A stretch of 9,565 nt of DNA, from assembly GCA_918241715.1 (NCBI GenBank), contig CAKJYB010000003.1, forward strand, positions 1 through 9,565. The letters run 5' to 3'. The notes beneath the pieces were generated by a model. The model made no database searches. It saw only the letters and a program-made list of their open reading frames with translations, and had not been told where the DNA came from. A program made the translations under genes and the position numbers. Positions 1-7,961 of the stretch are shown piece after piece. The DNA comes from Clostridiales bacterium. GTDB lineage: Bacteria > Bacillota > Clostridia > Christensenellales > UBA1242. Within the stretch, counting starts at the first letter, position 1. Every line of letters starts with the position of its first letter.

Positions 1-23
1 AAAATAAATAAATCATTAAAATA

Positions 24-48
24 AAAAAACGTTTATAAAACGTTTTTT
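24..48. terminator. A/T-rich hairpin, probable terminator of an upstream gene
   Basis: A perfect 11-bp inverted repeat (left arm 24-34, right arm 38-48, loop ATA) has six A:T pairs at its base, a CG core and a run of T on the 3' side. The mirrored A run would give a U tract on the other strand, so it could act in both directions. Only two G:C pairs are present, so the stem is weak. It lies 20 bp before murB and most plausibly ends whatever gene precedes the window. Confidence 0.5.
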
Positions 49-60
49 ATTTTTCATATT
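32..60 (+). promoter_or_regulatory. Weak candidate promoter for murB
   Basis: TTTATA at 32-37, a 17-bp spacer and CATATT at 55-60 each match 4 of 6 consensus bases. The predicted +1 is at 67, one base before the murB ATG. There is no TGn extension, the region is almost pure A/T and the -35 overlaps the hairpin, so a chance match is likely. It is listed because murB has no Shine-Dalgarno sequence and the geometry resembles the two much better promoters at 7962-7990 and 8842-8870. Confidence 0.2.
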
Positions 61-67
61 TATTTTT

Positions 68-937
68 ATGATTGATAATATAGAAATAAAATACAACGAA
101 AAATTGTCAAAATATTCGTCAATAAAAATAGGTGGATTTGCAAAAGTTATGGCTTTTCCAAAAAACAAAAAAGAACTTGTCGGGGTGATTGAACAAGCAA
201 AAAGACGTGGGCAAAAAATCTTTATTTTGGGAAACGGAAGCAATACGCTTTTTGATGACGACGGCTTTGACGGCGTTGTTGTCAACATGGAGAAACTTAA
301 TAAAATCAGATTTTACAAACACTCCGTTTATGTTGAAGCAGGGGTGCGACTTTTTTATTTAAACATCAAATTACAGGAAAATGGTTTTTCTGGAATTGAA
401 TGGTCTTATGGGATCCCCGGAAGTGTTGGTGGAATTTTGAAGATAAATGGTGGTGCGTTTGGACATGAAATTTTTGAGTTTGTTGATTATGTTGATGTCT
501 TGTCAGACAAAGGAATTGTCAGACTGAAAAAGAAAGACATTGAATTTGGTTATCGAAAAACGGACATTGATGGTTGCATAGTCGGGTGCAAACTTGTTTT
601 GAAAACAAACGACAAAGAAGAGATTTTCAAAAAGATGCAGGACAATTTGCAAAAGAAAGCCAGTCTTCAGCCTTATGACAGGTTGTCTCTTGGCAGTGTT
701 TTTAAACACACCATCAAAGATGGTGAAGTTGTCTTTCCAGCAAAATTGATTGACAGCATGGGGCTTAAAGGTGTTAAAATAGGGGGTGTAGAGATTTCAA
801 AAAAACATGCCGGTTTTTTTGTAAGTGATGGAACTGCAACTTCTAGAGATTATCTTGCACTTGCAAAGTTTGTTGAAGAAAAATTTAGGCAAAAAGGAAT
901 AGACATTGAAAGAGAGTTTGTTTTTTTGAAGAAGTAA
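68..937 (+). CDS. murB: UDP-N-acetylenolpyruvoylglucosamine reductase (MurB)
   Basis: MurB is the cytoplasmic FAD enzyme that uses NADPH to reduce UDP-GlcNAc-enolpyruvate to UDP-MurNAc, the second committed step of peptidoglycan precursor synthesis. The 289-residue protein has the short form's length. The N-terminal FAD-binding region shows GNGSN (55-59) and GIPGSVGG (115-122) followed by INGGAFGHE. The conserved Arg is in FGYRKT (R163), the proton-donor Ser in LGSVFK (S210), and the C-terminal catalytic Glu is probably E283 in the IEREF stretch. The lack of a Tyr loop insertion fits the type II form. The proline usually preceding GSVFK is Leu here. No Shine-Dalgarno sequence precedes the ATG at 68; the upstream bases are only A and T apart from one C. 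The gene ends 9 bp before dtd. Identification is from family motifs and is secure. Confidence 0.95.
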   Translation: MIDNIEIKYNEKLSKYSSIKIGGFAKVMAFPKNKKELVGVIEQAKRRGQKIFILGNGSNTLFDDDGFDGVVVNMEKLNKIRFYKHSVYVEAGVRLFYLNIKLQENGFSGIEWSYGIPGSVGGILKINGGAFGHEIFEFVDYVDVLSDKGIVRLKKKDIEFGYRKTDIDGCIVGCKLVLKTNDKEEIFKKMQDNLQKKASLQPYDRLSLGSVFKHTIKDGEVVFPAKLIDSMGLKGVKIGGVEISKKHAGFFVSDGTATSRDYLALAKFVEEKFRQKGIDIEREFVFLKK

Positions 938-946
938 GGGGGTGCC

Positions 947-1384
947 ATGAAAGCTGTTGTTCAGGTTGTTGGACAAGCCAAACTCAGTGTCGAAGGACAC
1001 ACAATTTCTAAAATAGGAAAGGGGCTGGTTGTATTCTTTTGTGTAGAGAAAGATGACGAAGAAGAGAAACTTGACTTCTTTGCAAAAAAGATTGCAAACC
1101 TTAGGATTTTTCCTGACGAAAACGGAAAGACAAACCTTTCTGTTCAAGATGTAGGTGGACAAATTCTGTTTGTTTCTCAGTTTACGCTTGCTGCCGACTG
1201 CGAACATGGCAATAGACCTAGTTTTACCAAGTCGGAAGTGCCAGAAAGAGCAGAAAAAATGTATTTAAGATGCGCAAGAATGCTTGAAGAATATGGTGCA
1301 AAAGTCAAACTTGGCGTGTTTGGGGCAGATATGACAATCGAACAGACAAACGCAGGACCATTTACTATTATTTTGACTAAATAA
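947..1384 (+). CDS. dtd: D-aminoacyl-tRNA deacylase (DTD)
   Basis: DTD hydrolyses D-amino acids (and glycine mischarged on tRNA-Ala) from tRNA, keeping D-residues out of translation. The 145 residues match the usual length. The N-terminus MKAVVQVV, the NLRIF stretch (51-55), DVGGQILFVSQFTLAA (68-83, with the catalytic-region SQFTL), NRPSF (89-93), FGADM and the cis Gly-Pro motif NAGPFT (135-140) are all characteristic. The usual Asp of NDGPVT is Ala here, a small deviation next to the Gly-Pro active-site element. The start at 947 is supported by a strong AAGGGGG Shine-Dalgarno run at 936-942 that overlaps the murB stop codon, so the gene is probably cotranscribed with murB. dtd is more often found beside relA in Bacillota. 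Confidence 0.94.
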   Translation: MKAVVQVVGQAKLSVEGHTISKIGKGLVVFFCVEKDDEEEKLDFFAKKIANLRIFPDENGKTNLSVQDVGGQILFVSQFTLAADCEHGNRPSFTKSEVPERAEKMYLRCARMLEEYGAKVKLGVFGADMTIEQTNAGPFTIILTK

Positions 1385-1395
1385 GTGATTTCTGT

Positions 1396-1424
1396 TTGTA
1401 AAAAAAACGGCAAAGTGATAGAAT
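1396..1424 (+). promoter_or_regulatory. Candidate internal promoter for the PHP-whiA-dnaE block
   Basis: TTGTAA (1396-1401) is followed by a 17-bp spacer and TAGAAT (1419-1424), with TGA directly before it giving an extended -10 (TGn). The predicted +1 is 1431, at the first base of the AAGGAG ribosome binding site, so the leader would be only about 12 nt. The 55-bp dtd-PHP gap contains no terminator, so this would be an extra promoter inside a longer operon. Confidence 0.45.
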
Positions 1425-1430
1425 AAATTT

Positions 1431-1436
1431 AAGGAG
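1431..1436 (+). promoter_or_regulatory. Ribosome binding site deciding between tandem ATGs
   Basis: AAGGAG ends 3 nt before the ATG at 1440 and 6 nt before the ATG at 1443. The same motif ends 6 nt before the transketolase start at 9350, and the whiA site also has 6 nt spacing. The second ATG (1443) is therefore the better start for the PHP gene. Confidence 0.6.
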
Positions 1437-1442
1437 AAAATG

Positions 1443-2210
1443 ATGCTCGTATACGGAGATTATCACACACACACGATATATTCAAGAAACCATCATGGTA
1501 AGGGGACGATTTTGGAAAATGCTTCCGTTGCAGCAGACAAGGGACTCAAGCAAATTGCCATCACTGACCATGGCTTTAACCATGAACTTTACAGCGTAAA
1601 AAGAAAATTGCTTCCACAAATCAAAGAAGAAATTTTGACGGCAAAAGAAATCACCGGCGTTGACATATTGCTTGGAGTTGAAGCAAATTTGATTTCTCTT
1701 GATGGAGATGTTGACGTAAAAGAAGAAGATTTGCAATATTTGGACATCTTTTTGATGGGATATCACAAACTTGTCCATATGAGATCACTCAAAGACAAGA
1801 TGCTTTTAAACTTTTCAAACAATGTTATGGCAAAGATTTTTGGGCCAAGCAAAGAGAGAATAAACAGAAATACAACGGCCATGCTCAAGGCGATTGACAA
1901 ATATCCTATTGACATCATCACGCACTTGAACTTTGGTTTTCAAACAGACACTATTGCCGTAGCAAAATTGGCGAAACAAAAAGGGGTTTATGTAGAGCTT
2001 AACGGAAAGCACATAAACTTTACACCAGAAGAAATTGAAATCATGGTTGCCGAAGGAATCAAATTTATTGTAGATTCAGACGCACACAGACCAGAAAAAG
2101 TTGGAGAAGTAAACAGGGGACTTAATGCCGTTTACAAATACAACATTCCAATTTCGCAAGTTGCAAACATTGACAAATTGCCAAAGTTTAACAAGAAAAG
2201 GAGTTTTTAG
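1443..2210 (+). CDS. PHP-domain metal-dependent phosphoesterase (histidinol-phosphatase / YcdX-like)
   Basis: This is a stand-alone PHP-family protein of 255 residues, predicted to be a cytoplasmic metal-dependent phosphoesterase of unknown substrate. Numbered from the alternative start at 1440, the metal-binding set looks complete: HTH (H9, H11), TDHG (D43, H44), E81 in GVEAN, H109 in GYHK, H162 in THLNFG and SDAH (D214, H216). Members of this group are often labelled histidinol phosphatase, but no histidine-biosynthesis gene is nearby, so that name is not supported here. A PHP gene in this position, between murB and whiA, is a recurring arrangement in Clostridia. Its stop codon TAG shares one base with the whiA GTG start, implying translational coupling. 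No signal peptide or membrane segment is visible. Confidence 0.88.
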   Translation: MLVYGDYHTHTIYSRNHHGKGTILENASVAADKGLKQIAITDHGFNHELYSVKRKLLPQIKEEILTAKEITGVDILLGVEANLISLDGDVDVKEEDLQYLDIFLMGYHKLVHMRSLKDKMLLNFSNNVMAKIFGPSKERINRNTTAMLKAIDKYPIDIITHLNFGFQTDTIAVAKLAKQKGVYVELNGKHINFTPEEIEIMVAEGIKFIVDSDAHRPEKVGEVNRGLNAVYKYNIPISQVANIDKLPKFNKKRSF

Positions 2211-3175
2211 TGAGTTTTTCTAGAGAGTCAAAAGAAGAAATCTTAAAGACTGAAATAGAAGATGACACATGTGCCATTTCTTTCTTGTCGGGACTCTTTC
2301 ATTCTTGTGGTCAAATTTCTAAATACGGAAGCAAAATTTACGTAAAAATTGTTTCCGACATCGAAAAATTGTTTGATTTTTGCAAAAATATTGTAAAAAA
2401 ACTCTATGGAGATAAGGTTGAAGTAGAGATAGGAGAAAACTATAGCATAAACAAAAACACCTATTACGAAATGGCTTTTGATGTTGAAAAATTTAAAACT
2501 CTTCTGCTTGATGCTTCTGTGATTGACATAGTTGACGGAGATATTACATTTGATGCTTCGGTAAACAAAAATTTGCTTACGGAAGACGAACAAAGGCGTG
2601 CATTTATTAAAGGTGCATATATTGGGTGTAGCACTTCAAGCATAAAACTTTCTTCTGACAGCGTGCAAAGTTGTGGCTCTGGTTATCACATGGAATTTTC
2701 TTCACAAGACCATCAATTTTTGATTGACCTTTCAAGTGTTTTGGCAGAATACAACATTATTGGAAAGATTTTTGAAAGAAAGAATTCTTATGTCTTGTAT
2801 ATGAAAGATGTAAACACAATTCAAGATTTGTTGGCTCTCATGGGGGCAAACAAGTGCGTTTTGGACCTTTCAAACGAAATTGTAACAAGAGAACTTAGAA
2901 ACAAGGTAAATAGACAGGTAAACTGCATAAATGCAAACATAAACAAAACGGTTGAAGCAAGCATGAAGCAGGTTGAAGCGATAAACATAATTATAAACAC
3001 GATTGGGCTTGAAAGTTTGTCTGACGATTTGCAAGAAGTTGCAGTTTTGCGACTTGCAAACCAAGAAGAAAGCCTTGATGAACTTTTGAAACTTTCCACA
3101 ATAAAACTTACACGTTCTGGGCTTAATCATAGGTTTAGAAAAATCATTAAAATTGCTAGCACTTTGGAGGAATAA
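2210..3175 (+). CDS. whiA: DNA-binding protein WhiA
   Basis: WhiA is a Gram-positive DNA-binding protein. In Streptomyces it is a sporulation regulator; in Bacillus it is linked to division and chromosome segregation. The family fuses a LAGLIDADG-homing-endonuclease-like fold, with no nuclease activity, to a C-terminal helix-turn-helix. Of 321 residues, the N-terminus (SFSRESKEEI) is typical. The central segment RRAFIKGAYIGCSTSS (about 129-144) matches the family's FLRGAFLAGGS element with the Gly pair altered. LMGANKCVLDLSNEIVTREL and the NRQVNCINANINKTV stretch lead to the helix-turn-helix ending SGLNHRFRKI. The start is GTG at 2210, chosen because AAAAGGAG ends 6 nt upstream and the codon overlaps the preceding TAG. 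The gene's own TAA overlaps the dnaE ATG by one base. Confidence 0.95.
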   Translation: MSFSRESKEEILKTEIEDDTCAISFLSGLFHSCGQISKYGSKIYVKIVSDIEKLFDFCKNIVKKLYGDKVEVEIGENYSINKNTYYEMAFDVEKFKTLLLDASVIDIVDGDITFDASVNKNLLTEDEQRRAFIKGAYIGCSTSSIKLSSDSVQSCGSGYHMEFSSQDHQFLIDLSSVLAEYNIIGKIFERKNSYVLYMKDVNTIQDLLALMGANKCVLDLSNEIVTRELRNKVNRQVNCINANINKTVEASMKQVEAINIIINTIGLESLSDDLQEVAVLRLANQEESLDELLKLSTIKLTRSGLNHRFRKIIKIASTLEE

Positions 3176-6100
3176 TGGCTGATTTTGTACATTTGCATGT
3201 TCACACTGAATACTCTCTTCTTGATGGAATTGCAAGAATCAAAAAACTTGTTGAAATAACAAAACAACGTGGTTATCGTGCTGTAGCAATCACGGACCAC
3301 GGAAACATGTATGGCACGTTGCAATTTTATGAAGAATGTATCAAAGCCGGGGTAAAACCTATCCTCGGATGCGAATTTTACATTTGCAGTGATTTACATA
3401 GAAAGCAAGGAAAAGATGACATGGGACATCTTATTTTGCTTGCAAAAAACAACACCGGATATCACAATCTTTTAAAACTCAACGAAATAGCCTTTTGTGA
3501 AGGCTATTATTATAAACCAAGAATTGACTATAAAGTTTTGGCAGAGCACAGCGAAGGCGTGATCTGTCTTTCTGCATGCCTTGCAGGGCATATTCCACAA
3601 TACATTTTGCAAAGACGTTTTGACGAAGCAGAAGAACTTATTTTGAAAATGAACAAGATGTTTGCTCCGGGAGATTTTTATCTTGAAATCCAAAATCATG
3701 GAATTCCAGAACAAAAAATTGTAAACGACTTTTTGGCAGAGATGTCAAAGAAGCACAATATCAAAATGGTTGCAACAAACGATGCACACTATCTTTACAA
3801 AGAAGATGCAGAAATGCAGGACGTTTTGATGTGTGTCCAGATGGGAAAATTCCTTGACGACCCAGACAGAATGAAGTTTTCCACAAATGAATTCTATCTT
3901 AAAACTTATGAAGAAATGAAAGAAGCCATGATTGGCTTTGAAGAAGCGCTTGACACAACTCTTGAGATTGCCGACAAGTGTGATGTTGTCATTCAAACAA
4001 AATCTTTGGGAGAGATTTTTGAAGTCGACAAAAGATACAAACTGCCTGCAGACAAAAACTTTATTCCTGTTTACAAGCCAGACACAGGAGAAGATGCCTA
4101 CGAATTTTTGAGACGCATTTCTTACGAAGGACTGCACAGAAATTATAAAGAAGTCACACAAGAACTTATCGACAGAATGGAGATGGAACTTGAAATCATC
4201 AAAGAGCAAGGCTTTGTTGAATACTTTTTGATTGTTTGGGACTATATCAACTATGCTCAATCTGTTGGAATTCCTGTTGGACCAGGCCGTGGTAGTGGTG
4301 CTGGAAGTTTGGTTGCTTATTGCTCAGGAATCACAAAGATTGACCCAATAAAATATAATTTGTTCTTTGAAAGATTTATCAACAGAGAACGTGTTTCCAT
4401 GCCCGACTTTGACGTTGACTTTTGCATGGACAGACGTGGAGAAGTTGTTGAATATGCAAAGAGACGTTATGGAATTGACCACGTTGCAAACATTGTTACA
4501 TTTGGTTGTATGCAGGCCAAAAACGCCATCAGAGACGTTGGCAGAGTGCTGAGAATTCCAAATAGCGAAGTTATGCACATAACAAAACTCATTCCAAACA
4601 AATTGCCTGACGGAATCAAAAAACCACCTGTTTTGAAGTATTATTTTGGAACAACGGGCAAGCCGGAAAATGACAAATATATCATTCCAGAACTTAGAGA
4701 ACTTTATGACAACGACGAAGACATAAAGCACATTATTGACATGGCAATCAAACTTGAAGGTGTGCCAAGAAACGTATCTACGCACGCTTGTGGTGTTTTG
4801 ATTTCGCCAGAACCTGTTTCAAACTATGTGCCGGTTGCCATTTCTGAAGGGCAGAGAGTTACACAATACAACATGATTGAATTGGAACACATGGGACTTT
4901 TAAAAATGGACTTTTTGGGGTTAAGAACTCTTACCGACATCAAAAAGACATGTGATTACATTTACGAAAATCATGGCGTAAAAATTGACTTCTATGATAA
5001 AAATATGACATACGACGACCCAGAAGTTTACGAAATGCTTGCAAACGGAAACACAGACGCTGTTTTCCAACTTGAAAGTTCTGGGTTTAAAAAGGTTATG
5101 AAAGACCTTAAGCCAACCTGTTTGGAAGATATTGTCGCTGGGGTTGCCATGTATCGTCCAGGGCCAATGGATTCCATTCCAAAGTTTATTCAAAACAAAC
5201 ACCACCCAGAAGAAATCGTGTATGATGATCCTTGTTTGGAGCCAATTTTGAATGTTACCTACGGGTGCATTGTTTATCAAGAGCAGGTTATGCAGATTGT
5301 TCAGGTTATGGCCGGATACAGCATGGGACAAGCTGACAATATCAGACGTATCATGGGTAAAAAGCAGGTTGAAAAAATTGATCAAGAAAGAGAGAAGTTT
5401 GTCAACGGCTGGGAAGACCCATCTGGGAAGAGAAGCATTCCTGGTGCCGTAAAACTTGGGCACAAGAAAGAAGTTGCAGAAAAAATCTTTGACGAAATGA
5501 AAGAATTTGCTAAATACGCCTTTAACAAATCTCACGCCTGCGCTTACGCACATATCACTTATCAAACGGCATATCTTAAGCACTATTACGAAACAGAGTT
5601 TTTGACGGCAATTTTAAACAACAGAATCACAAATGCCGACAATATCACAAAATATATCTCTTTTGCAAGGGGAGAAGGCATAGAAGTTTTGCCACCTGAC
5701 ATAAATAAGAGTATGTCTTATTTCCACACAGAAGGCAAGGCAATTCGTTTTGGACTTGGTGGTCTTAAACATGTTGGAACGGCTTTGACTGACGCCATAA
5801 TCAAAGAGAGAGAAGAAAACGGACAATACAAGAGTTTTGAAGACTTTATTTCTCGTGCAGTAAAGGTTGGAATCAACAAAAAAGCCATTGAATGTTTGAT
5901 TTTAAGTGGTGCATTTGATTGCTTTGGGCATCTTCGTTCGCAATATATGGCAGTTTACGAAAGAGCCGTTGAAAGAGCCGTTAAGGATAAGAAAAACGAA
6001 CAGACCGGACAGATTTCTATGTTTGGAACGATTGAAGATTTTAAAGACGAAATTGATTATCCAAACATAAAGGAATACAACAAAAAGACGCTTCTAAAAA

Positions 6101-6777
6101 ACGAAAGAGAAATCATTGGCGTTTACATGTCTGGCCACCCACTTCAAGATTATGAAAAGAAGTTTGAAAGATTTGACCTTACCTCTGACATGCTGTTGCA
6201 AGACGACGAAAATGAAAACGAAGACTTTGAAATGAAGATGGATGTTGACGACTTGCTTTCCGAAAGTGGTTTGCAAGATGGTCAATCGTTTACATGTGGT
6301 GGAATTATTACCGAAGTAAACATGAAGAGAACAAAGGCCGGCAAAACAATGTGCTATGTCAAACTTGAAGACTTGAAAGGGACAATGGAAATCACATTCT
6401 TTGCAAATGCTGTTCAAAAATTTAGAAGCGTTTTGGAAGAAGACAACCTTGTAACAATCAAGGGGCACATAAACGTAAGAGACAGCTCAACACTTTCCGT
6501 TGTTGGAGAATCGGTTTTCCTTTGGAAAGACGAAGAAGAAAGAAACGAAAAGAACAAAGGAAAGGGAAGAATTTGTCTTAAATTTGACACAAAAAACCCA
6601 GATGTTTACAGCAGAGTTAAAAATTCTCTTGCAAGTTATCCGGGAGATACGCAGGTTGTCATTAAATGTTCGTCAACCGACAAATCATTTGTTTACCAAC
6701 AAGGCGTCAACATCAACAACCATTTGACAAACGAACTTGCTGGAATTATTGGAAGCGAAAATGTTGTTGTGCAATAA
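3175..6777 (+). CDS. dnaE: DNA polymerase III subunit alpha (DnaE)
   Basis: This is a replicative C-family DNA polymerase of 1200 residues, near the usual 1150-1200. The N-terminal PHP domain keeps its apparent metal ligands: HVH (H8, H10), TDHGN (D41, H42), E67, H85, C135 and NDAH (D203, H205). This contrasts with the degenerate E. coli PHP domain and suggests a metal-binding, possibly proofreading, domain. The polymerase core has GPGRGSGAGSLVAY (369-382), PDFDVDF with catalytic D411 and D413, and a third Asp in MDFLGLRTL (D579). AFNKSHACAYA (782-791) follows, then a helix-hairpin-helix region (about 895-918), a QISMF motif (946-950) matching the beta-clamp binding consensus, an acidic linker (about 1009-1030) and an OB fold (about 1038-1100). 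There is no intein or frameshift. GGAGG ends 4 nt before the ATG, which overlaps the whiA stop. Confidence 0.97.
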   Translation: MADFVHLHVHTEYSLLDGIARIKKLVEITKQRGYRAVAITDHGNMYGTLQFYEECIKAGVKPILGCEFYICSDLHRKQGKDDMGHLILLAKNNTGYHNLLKLNEIAFCEGYYYKPRIDYKVLAEHSEGVICLSACLAGHIPQYILQRRFDEAEELILKMNKMFAPGDFYLEIQNHGIPEQKIVNDFLAEMSKKHNIKMVATNDAHYLYKEDAEMQDVLMCVQMGKFLDDPDRMKFSTNEFYLKTYEEMKEAMIGFEEALDTTLEIADKCDVVIQTKSLGEIFEVDKRYKLPADKNFIPVYKPDTGEDAYEFLRRISYEGLHRNYKEVTQELIDRMEMELEIIKEQGFVEYFLIVWDYINYAQSVGIPVGPGRGSGAGSLVAYCSGITKIDPIKYNLFFERFINRERVSMPDFDVDFCMDRRGEVVEYAKRRYGIDHVANIVTFGCMQAKNAIRDVGRVLRIPNSEVMHITKLIPNKLPDGIKKPPVLKYYFGTTGKPENDKYIIPELRELYDNDEDIKHIIDMAIKLEGVPRNVSTHACGVLISPEPVSNYVPVAISEGQRVTQYNMIELEHMGLLKMDFLGLRTLTDIKKTCDYIYENHGVKIDFYDKNMTYDDPEVYEMLANGNTDAVFQLESSGFKKVMKDLKPTCLEDIVAGVAMYRPGPMDSIPKFIQNKHHPEEIVYDDPCLEPILNVTYGCIVYQEQVMQIVQVMAGYSMGQADNIRRIMGKKQVEKIDQEREKFVNGWEDPSGKRSIPGAVKLGHKKEVAEKIFDEMKEFAKYAFNKSHACAYAHITYQTAYLKHYYETEFLTAILNNRITNADNITKYISFARGEGIEVLPPDINKSMSYFHTEGKAIRFGLGGLKHVGTALTDAIIKEREENGQYKSFEDFISRAVKVGINKKAIECLILSGAFDCFGHLRSQYMAVYERAVERAVKDKKNEQTGQISMFGTIEDFKDEIDYPNIKEYNKKTLLKNEREIIGVYMSGHPLQDYEKKFERFDLTSDMLLQDDENENEDFEMKMDVDDLLSESGLQDGQSFTCGGIITEVNMKRTKAGKTMCYVKLEDLKGTMEITFFANAVQKFRSVLEEDNLVTIKGHINVRDSSTLSVVGESVFLWKDEEERNEKNKGKGRICLKFDTKNPDVYSRVKNSLASYPGDTQVVIKCSSTDKSFVYQQGVNINNHLTNELAGIIGSENVVVQ

Positions 6778-6806
6778 AAAAACTTAGCATCACTGCTAAG
6801 TTTTTT
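6776..6806. terminator. Bidirectional terminator between dnaE and the ankyrin gene
   Basis: A perfect 9-bp stem (AACTTAGCA at 6781-6789 with TGCTAAGTT at 6794-6802, loop TCAC) extends through A:T pairs to an A run on the left and a T run on the right. It gives a U tract on either strand. It begins right after the dnaE stop and ends one base from the ankyrin gene's stop, as expected for a shared terminator of convergent genes. Confidence 0.9.
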
Positions 6807-6807
6807 A

Positions 6808-7884
6808 TTATTTTCCACCCATTCCACCAACTATTGTTGTCCTTTCGGTTGGAACGATTTCTATTTTCTCATAAGGTTTGAGTTCTTCAAGTCTGTCTTC
6901 TATATATTCTAATGCAGGCCTTACTCCAAGAATTTCTGCAATTTCTTTGTGAATTGGCTTGTTTGCCAAGCACAAATCATTTTCATAAATCACTTCACCT
7001 GAAGAAAGTTCTCTTATGCAATAAACTTTTTCTTCTCCACCAAACAATGGATATTGTCTTTCTCCAACAACTATGCATGTTTGCCAACCATCTTTTGCAG
7101 TTTCAAGTTCACATTCAACATTTTTTGAAGAAAAGTTTATGACAACTCTTTTTCCACAATTTGAACGTAAGGTGCTCAATGCATGGGTGTCATCGACAAG
7201 ATAAAAACCATAGTTTCCATTTTGCCATTCTTCTTTAAGAGCTTTCAAGCATCTTCTTTCGTTGTTTAATTTTTCAATAAAATCGTTTTCAATTTTTCTT
7301 AATGTCTTTTTCATTGCTGTTGAAATTTGTGGCAATTCACTTGCTCTTTTTAATTTGTTTCTGTCGTCAACAATCACAGGAACGGAGCCGTGATTATACA
7401 AATATTCAACACTCTCTATGTCGTCAAAAAGAGCAGATTCAAAAAGTTCGTTTTCAAAACGATAGTTGAAAATATTTTTTGGAACATCATATTTGTCAAG
7501 AAGAGCATGAATAGATGCTCTTCCGTCCTGTTGAGAAGCACAATATCTTATAGAACGATTTGTACGTGCAGTAACTGCAAATATATCTGCTCCGTTTTGC
7601 AAATAAAATTCTGCATTATCTTCAATGCCAAAGGAACACGCAAGATGGAGTCCGGTCAAGCCATAATCATTTTGGCGTCCAACATCTTGTGTCTTAAGAT
7701 TTACATCTGCTCCTGCTCTGACCAAAAGTTTAAGTGTTTCAAGGTCATATGCTACGTGGATTACGTATTCTCCAGTTTGTTCATTATAAGCATTTGGATT
7801 TGCTCCAGATCTGATCAAACTTGCAACTTGTTTAGGGGAGCCATATTCTACTGCATTAAACAATTCTTTATCTATTTTTTTCAT
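6808..7884 (-). CDS. Ankyrin-repeat protein with uncharacterised C-terminal region
   Basis: This 358-residue soluble protein has no signal peptide or membrane segment. Its N-terminal half holds about four to five ankyrin-like repeats: 5-34 (SGANPNAYN), 38-66 (GEYVIHVAYDLETLKLL, AGADVNLKT), 74-104 (GLTGLHLACSFG, NGADIFAV), a degenerate one at 108-138, and a divergent one at about 143-172. The third is the clearest. A charged helix likely to form a coiled coil spans about 190-220. The C-terminal 140 residues match no family I recognise; they look beta-rich and end in a glycine-rich tail, VGGMGGK. Ankyrin repeats mediate protein-protein binding, so a binding or scaffold role is inferred but the partner is unknown. 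It is the only minus-strand gene, placed between two plus-strand blocks with its own promoter. CTGGAG at 7896-7891 ends 6 nt before the ATG. Confidence 0.85.
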   Translation of the reverse strand: MKKIDKELFNAVEYGSPKQVASLIRSGANPNAYNEQTGEYVIHVAYDLETLKLLVRAGADVNLKTQDVGRQNDYGLTGLHLACSFGIEDNAEFYLQNGADIFAVTARTNRSIRYCASQQDGRASIHALLDKYDVPKNIFNYRFENELFESALFDDIESVEYLYNHGSVPVIVDDRNKLKRASELPQISTAMKKTLRKIENDFIEKLNNERRCLKALKEEWQNGNYGFYLVDDTHALSTLRSNCGKRVVINFSSKNVECELETAKDGWQTCIVVGERQYPLFGGEEKVYCIRELSSGEVIYENDLCLANKPIHKEIAEILGVRPALEYIEDRLEELKPYEKIEIVPTERTTIVGGMGGK

Positions 7885-7903
7885 TTATTTCTCCAGTAGT
7901 TAT

Positions 7904-7931
7904 ATTTTACATATTTTCAGCCAAAAGTCAA
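7904..7931 (-). promoter_or_regulatory. Promoter of the ankyrin-repeat gene
   Basis: Reading the minus strand, TTGACT (7931-7926) is followed by a 16-bp spacer and TAAAAT (7909-7904), each one base from consensus. The predicted +1 is near 7897, giving a 13-nt leader that contains the CTGGAG ribosome binding site. A-tracts on this strand at 7945-7963 lie just upstream of the -35 and could act as an UP element. Confidence 0.65.
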
Positions 7932-7940
7932 TATGCAAAT

Positions 7941-7961
7941 TGCTATTTTTGTGCTATTTTT
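7941..7961. repeat. Tandem TGCTATTTTT direct repeat, 11-bp period
   Basis: TGCTATTTTT occurs at 7941-7950 and again at 7952-7961, offset by 11 bp, about one helical turn. It lies between the two divergent promoters, upstream of the ankyrin -35 and abutting the patatin -35. It could bind a regulator or bend DNA through phased A-tracts. Low sequence complexity means chance is possible. Confidence 0.5.

Noticed and set aside
797..1207. 136-codon minus-strand open frame across the murB-dtd junction
   Set aside because: It overlaps two clearly identified genes and shows no recognisable motif or start signal.
1440..1442. First of two tandem ATGs as the PHP start
   Set aside because: It leaves only 3 nt after AAGGAG; the next ATG at 1443 has the 6-nt spacing seen at other genes here. 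The difference is a single Met.
4921..5583. 220-codon minus-strand open frame within dnaE
   Set aside because: It lies wholly inside the well-conserved polymerase coding region in the opposite frame, reads as hydrophobic, Phe/Asn-rich shadow sequence and resembles no family.
7390..7899. 169-codon plus-strand open frame antisense to the ankyrin gene
   Set aside because: The translation is Cys/Ile/Phe-rich low-complexity sequence mirroring the ankyrin codons, with no ribosome binding site. The minus-strand frame has real repeats, a promoter and a terminator.
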